Shown piece by piece: positions 60,281 through 64,000 of a stretch of DNA of 64,000 nucleotides. Position numbers and translations under genes: made by a program. This DNA comes from Thalassolituus sp. UBA1087. Its GTDB lineage: Bacteria > Pseudomonadota > Gammaproteobacteria > Pseudomonadales > Oceanobacteraceae. Every line of letters starts with the position of its first letter. Position 1 is the first letter of the stretch. The DNA lies in assembly GCA_002314145.1 (NCBI GenBank), contig DCCG01000004.1, forward strand, positions 89,328-153,327. The letters are read 5' to 3'. Under the pieces are notes generated by a model that saw nothing but the letters and a program-made list of their open reading frames with translations, made no database searches and had not been told where the DNA came from.

Positions 60281-61204
60281 ATGCCTGTGTCTGAACAACC
60301 GTCGTCTCCCTGGCAGCGCCACAAAGCCCGTGGTCTGCATCCTGAAAATCCGCATCATGGCCGTTACGATATGGCGGCACTGGTCAGTGCTGCTCCTGAA
60401 CTGGAAGTTTGCCTGACCACCAATCCGCGCGGTGAAACAACGGTGGATTTCAGTAACCCGGATGCGGTGGTGGCACTGAATAAGGCATTGCTGATCCATC
60501 ACTATGGTATTCAGTCGTGGAAGCTGCCGGATGGGTACCTGTGTCCGCCTATTCCGGGCAGGGCGGATTACCTGTGTTACCTGCACGATCTGCTGGCACA
60601 GAGTGACGGCCGTAACCCTGATCAGCCACCAGGAGTGCTGGATATCGGCACCGGTGCGAATCTGATTTATCCGCTGATCGGTCAGCGCCTTTATGGCTGG
60701 CAGTTCGTGGCAACTGAGACAGACGCAGTGGCCGTACGCAATGCCCATCAGATTATTGCCGCTAACCCAGGTCTGGCGGACAGCATTGAAATCCGTATGC
60801 AGCGCCATGCTGAACATATTTTTCAGGGAATGATTGCGCCGGGAGAATATTTCGACCTGACACTCTGTAACCCGCCTTTCTTTGCCTCTGAAAAAGAAGC
60901 CCACGCGCAGGCAAAACGTAAATGGCGTAACCTGAAAGGCCAGGGTAATTCAGTGAAGCGCAACTTCGGCGGGCAGAGCCACGAGCTCTGGTGTGACGGA
61001 GGCGAGCTGGCATTTGTAAAACGCATGCTGGCGGAAAGTTTGGCGTATGGCGGACAGGTTGGCTGGTTCAGCTGCCTGATTTCCAAAGAGGATAATATCG
61101 CTCCGCTGAAACGTGAGCTTAAGCGTATCAGTGTGCGTGAGGTCAAAGTGGTTGCCATGGCACAGGGGCAAAAGCAGAGCCGTTTTATCGCCTGGCGGTT
61201 TTAA
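60281..61204 (+). CDS. rlmF: 23S rRNA (adenine-1618 N6)-methyltransferase RlmF
   Basis: This 307-aa SAM-dependent enzyme has the family opening WQRHKARGLHPENPHHGRYD. The SAM loop is VLDIGTGANLIYPLIG, the acidic ATETD follows, and the catalytic NPPF begins at N197. It modifies A1618 of 23S rRNA. ATG 60281 is chosen over GTG 60272. It is divergent from marC. Confidence 0.94.
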   Translation: MPVSEQPSSPWQRHKARGLHPENPHHGRYDMAALVSAAPELEVCLTTNPRGETTVDFSNPDAVVALNKALLIHHYGIQSWKLPDGYLCPPIPGRADYLCYLHDLLAQSDGRNPDQPPGVLDIGTGANLIYPLIGQRLYGWQFVATETDAVAVRNAHQIIAANPGLADSIEIRMQRHAEHIFQGMIAPGEYFDLTLCNPPFFASEKEAHAQAKRKWRNLKGQGNSVKRNFGGQSHELWCDGGELAFVKRMLAESLAYGGQVGWFSCLISKEDNIAPLKRELKRISVREVKVVAMAQGQKQSRFIAWRF

Positions 61205-61221
61205 TGTCTGCTGATGGCTGA

Positions 61222-62085
61222 TTACCAGCTGTCGGGCAGGCCTCTGGTCTGCAGCAGGGCAGCGATATCCATGGTCAGGGCAATGGATACGTGAACGGCC
61301 ACGCCACCCCAGATGGAACGCGAGCGTACTGCCAGAATACCGAGGAAAAAACCGAATAAAATCGCGCCCATGGATTCAGGCCAGAGTTTCGGAAAATGCA
61401 GCATCAGATACGGCAGGCACATAACGGCGACGGATAAGCTGCCAAACTGCACCCGCAGACCGTTAACCAGAAAACCCCGAAAGAAAAATTCCACGCCAAT
61501 AAACTGAATAATGTAGATACATTCCCACAGCAGCAGGTCTGTCCAGCTGCGGTGCGCGCGTTTATAAAATGGATAATGGCTGGAAAAATCATCACCAAAG
61601 CTGGCGATAATGGCGAAGCCGATAATCGGCGTTGCCAGCAGTACATAGCCCAGCCAGTGTTCTTTAACACTTCCCCACTGCCAGCCGTATTCTTTCAGTG
61701 ATTGTTTTAATACCAGTCTGATGGTCAGCATCGGGATAATAATAAAGCACAGCAGGTGCCAGAATCCCCACCACAGATAGCCAATTAATTCACGGTAGCC
61801 GGAGCGGGAGTAGGCCTTGTGCCAGGCCTGATCCTGAATATTAAACAGACTCTCCAGCATCGGAATCACTTCACGCAGATTACTGGAGTATTTCAGATAA
61901 TGAACCATCAGCAGACACACACAGGCTACTGCGATAACAGTCCAGGCCCGCAGCCACAGGGTTTGTTCGCTGATGGTACGGCGCTCGGCGGCGGCCTGGG
62001 TATCAATATCCCGCAGGTGGCTGAGCATCTGTTGCGGATGCAGCCAGTGGAGGAGGCTGGTCTGGGAGTCCCTGTGCGAGGCCAT
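61222..62085 (-). CDS. CPBP family intramembrane metalloprotease
   Basis: This 287-aa protein has about seven or eight helices. The CPBP motifs are GVEFFFRGFLVNGL (E and R), MLHFPKLWPES (H) and VHVSIALTMD (H). The first motif has only one glutamate (VEFFFR instead of EExxxR), so activity is uncertain. Relatives include prenyl-processing and bacteriocin-immunity proteins. GGAAA precedes the ATG. Confidence 0.83.
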   Translation of the reverse strand: MASHRDSQTSLLHWLHPQQMLSHLRDIDTQAAAERRTISEQTLWLRAWTVIAVACVCLLMVHYLKYSSNLREVIPMLESLFNIQDQAWHKAYSRSGYRELIGYLWWGFWHLLCFIIIPMLTIRLVLKQSLKEYGWQWGSVKEHWLGYVLLATPIIGFAIIASFGDDFSSHYPFYKRAHRSWTDLLLWECIYIIQFIGVEFFFRGFLVNGLRVQFGSLSVAVMCLPYLMLHFPKLWPESMGAILFGFFLGILAVRSRSIWGGVAVHVSIALTMDIAALLQTRGLPDSW

Positions 62086-62218
62086 GATGTGTTTCCGGCT
62101 GAAAAGTCCGGGGCAAGACTACCACGTCGCGCCGGCGTGACAAGTGCCGGCCGCCGGCCAGACGCGCTGGCAACCGGCCGGTTAGTAGAGAAAGCGGTTA
62201 GTGGAGAGGCCGGGCCGG

Positions 62219-63844
62219 TCAGCCGGCTTTAAACAGCGAGATATGTTTTTCCAACTCTGTTGCCAGGCCGGACAGTTCTTCACTGCTGGTGGCGACGGAG
62301 TTGGATGCGAGCGCGGTTTCATCCGATACCTGCGCAATATTGACCAGGTTTCTGTTCATTTCTTCCGCCACCTGAGTCTGCTCTTCCGTGGCGGTGGCCA
62401 CCTGAATGGCCAGGTCACGCACATTGTCGATCTGATTAACGATGCGTGCCAGTTCTTCTCCCGCGGCATTGGCGGACTGAACGCTTTCTTCGGCGCCCTG
62501 ACTGGAGCGCTGCATGGCCGACACTGCCTGTTTGGCACCGCTGCGCAGCCGTTCATTCATATCGCGGATTTCGGTGGTGGAAGCCTGGGTTCGCATGGCC
62601 AGCTGGCGGACTTCATCCGCGACCACGGCAAAACCACGACCGGATTCCCCGGCCCGGGCCGCCTCAATGGCAGCATTCAGTGCCAGCAGATTGGTCTGTT
62701 CTGAAATACTCTGAATCTGTTCCAGTACATTGCTGATCTGCTCGGTATCTGCTTCCAGGTTGCGGATGATGCCGGCGGCCTGATTCACATCCTCTGCCAG
62801 CTGACGGATACGGTTGACGGTATCTTCCACATCTTCATTGCCTTCGCCGGCTTCCGAGTCGGCGGCGGCCGTGGCTTTGGCAGATTCTGAGGCACTGCGG
62901 GAAATTTCCTGCACGGTGGAAGCCATTTCCGACATGGCGGTGGCCAGCTGTTCTGTTTCCTGTGATTGCTGATGAGTACCGGCGCTGGTCTGCTCAGCAC
63001 TGGAGGCCAGCTGCAGTGCACTTTGCTGAATCTGGCCGATGGACAGACTCAGGTGGTGGATTAATTCCTGAAATACATCCAGTGTGTTGTCAATGCAGCG
63101 GCTGACGGTGCCGAATTCATCGTTACTGTGCAGGTTAATACGCTGAGTCAGGTCTTTATCTGAGATATCGCGCATAATATCTTCAATGCGTTTCAGTGGT
63201 TGGGTAATACTGCGGATCAGCAGAAAAGAGACGGCACCGAGTATCAGGGTGACCACGATGACCTCAGAAAAAAATCTCAGCAGGGCAGCGTTAAAGGCAT
63301 CATTGATATCATCGACGTAAACCCCGGTGCCGATGGTCCACTCCCAGGGTTCAAATGCCCGTACGTAACTTTCTTTAGGCTCGGGTTGGGTACCCCCCGG
63401 TTTCGGCCAGCCATAAGAGAAAAAAGCGGCTTTTTCCGGACGGCGGTTGACCGTGGTCATATCGGCAAATACCCGCACACCATCGGTTGTTGTCACGGAA
63501 GAAAAATCTTTGCCCTTTAAACCCGGGTTGCCACCATTGGCCATCATGGTGACGGAACGGTCGAGAATAAAGAAATATTCATTATCCCGGTATTTCATAT
63601 TTTCAATCAGTTGTATGGCGTTTTTCTGAGCCTCCTGTTCAGACAGAGTGCCACGGCGACTGAGGGCATGCTGAGTGGACAGCAGGCTGTGGGCGGAATC
63701 CACTAATGAGCGCAGCTCTGCCTGCCTGGCATCGATCATGCTGGATCGCCAGTCAATCAGGCTGACCGTTTTTAATACGATCAGAGCTAACACAGCTAAC
63801 GCAACCAATAAGGCTAAACGATAGCGTACAGATAGGTTTTGCAT
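62219..63844 (-). CDS. Methyl-accepting chemotaxis protein with a Cache sensor
   Basis: This 541-aa transmembrane chemoreceptor has a first helix about 8-30 and a periplasmic single Cache domain about 35-185 (MKYRDNEYFFILDRSVTMMANGG, then EPWEWTIGTGVYVDD). A second helix, HAMP (ITQPLKRIEDIMRDISDKDL) and a signalling domain tipped by SEQTNLLALNAAIEAARAGE follow. A GGGGG run precedes ATG 63844. The Cache region resembles those that sense small carboxylates, but the ligand is unknown. Confidence 0.94.
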   Translation of the reverse strand: MQNLSVRYRLALLVALAVLALIVLKTVSLIDWRSSMIDARQAELRSLVDSAHSLLSTQHALSRRGTLSEQEAQKNAIQLIENMKYRDNEYFFILDRSVTMMANGGNPGLKGKDFSSVTTTDGVRVFADMTTVNRRPEKAAFFSYGWPKPGGTQPEPKESYVRAFEPWEWTIGTGVYVDDINDAFNAALLRFFSEVIVVTLILGAVSFLLIRSITQPLKRIEDIMRDISDKDLTQRINLHSNDEFGTVSRCIDNTLDVFQELIHHLSLSIGQIQQSALQLASSAEQTSAGTHQQSQETEQLATAMSEMASTVQEISRSASESAKATAAADSEAGEGNEDVEDTVNRIRQLAEDVNQAAGIIRNLEADTEQISNVLEQIQSISEQTNLLALNAAIEAARAGESGRGFAVVADEVRQLAMRTQASTTEIRDMNERLRSGAKQAVSAMQRSSQGAEESVQSANAAGEELARIVNQIDNVRDLAIQVATATEEQTQVAEEMNRNLVNIAQVSDETALASNSVATSSEELSGLATELEKHISLFKAG

Positions 63845-64000
63845 CAGAACCCCCGGGGACATAAAAACCATTTTTTAATTCTGGTAATTAAGATTTGACC
63901 ACGAACGGGACTTTGGCAATGTTTGATTACAAATTTAGTGATAACTTGTAAGTCATTTCCTGCGTGTTTTTATCGCTCGCGGTTTCGCATAATAAGTGCA

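Overview
This window looks like ordinary chromosome from a marine-type gammaproteobacterium, probably near the Oceanospirillales (Thalassolituus/Oceanobacter-like) and not far from Pseudomonas in gene layout. That placement is inferred from gene content: a ccoNOQP - ccoG - ccoH/I/S - Anr block in the Pseudomonas order, a FabY-type ketoacyl synthase, a two-lipoyl-domain AceF, TtcA, GreB, RlmF, and REP sequences of the Pseudomonas GTAGGAG type. No tRNA, rRNA, integrase or transposase gene was found.

Layout. 1-6.9 kb: a diguanylate cyclase, a polyphosphate kinase 2, a YceI protein, and a divergent sulfur-sensing module (SqrR/BigR-type ArsR repressor facing a persulfide dioxygenase). 6.9-18.7 kb: housekeeping and small unknown genes (YlqF GTPase, BolA, START protein, PstS-OmpA protein, YgjP metalloprotease, polysaccharide deacetylase with a DnaJ-like partner, GreB, TtcA), then a soluble FIST chemoreceptor and an orphan phage-like lysozyme-fold protein. 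18.9-28.9 kb, minus strand: the complete cbb3 oxidase locus with its assembly genes and its probable oxygen regulator Anr. An Anr/FNR site and a -10 are spaced as a class II promoter upstream of ccoN. 29-36 kb: a hydrolase, an ABM-family protein, and an iron-uptake locus (TonB receptor, then PepSY/DUF2271/DUF4198/flavodoxin-reductase) with two Fur-box candidates.

36-38.3 kb: two tandem arrays of a roughly 97-bp REP-containing unit (8 and 6 copies, same orientation) bracket one short-chain dehydrogenase gene. 38.4-48.6 kb: a defence cluster with an Mrr-type nuclease, then hsdM-hsdS, a RhuM-Doc fusion, a DUF6933 protein and hsdR, followed by two unknown genes, one a zinc-ribbon membrane protein. 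A roughly 40-bp composite palindrome sits directly in front of hsdM. This cluster and the REP arrays are the most accessory part of the window.

48.5-64 kb returns to core genome: two tiny conserved-looking proteins, a DUF3127 protein with an SSB-like tail, a TraB/GumN protein, fabY divergent from a GlxA/AraC-type regulator, aceE-aceF behind a structured leader and a 13-bp inverted repeat, two tiny secreted proteins, MarC, RlmF, a CPBP protease and a Cache-domain chemoreceptor. An apparent outer-membrane-barrel remnant lies behind the aceF terminator.

All calls come from reading the sequence and from memory of protein families. No database search was run. Starts were moved from the longest open frame when a Shine-Dalgarno sequence, signal peptide or family length favoured another codon.
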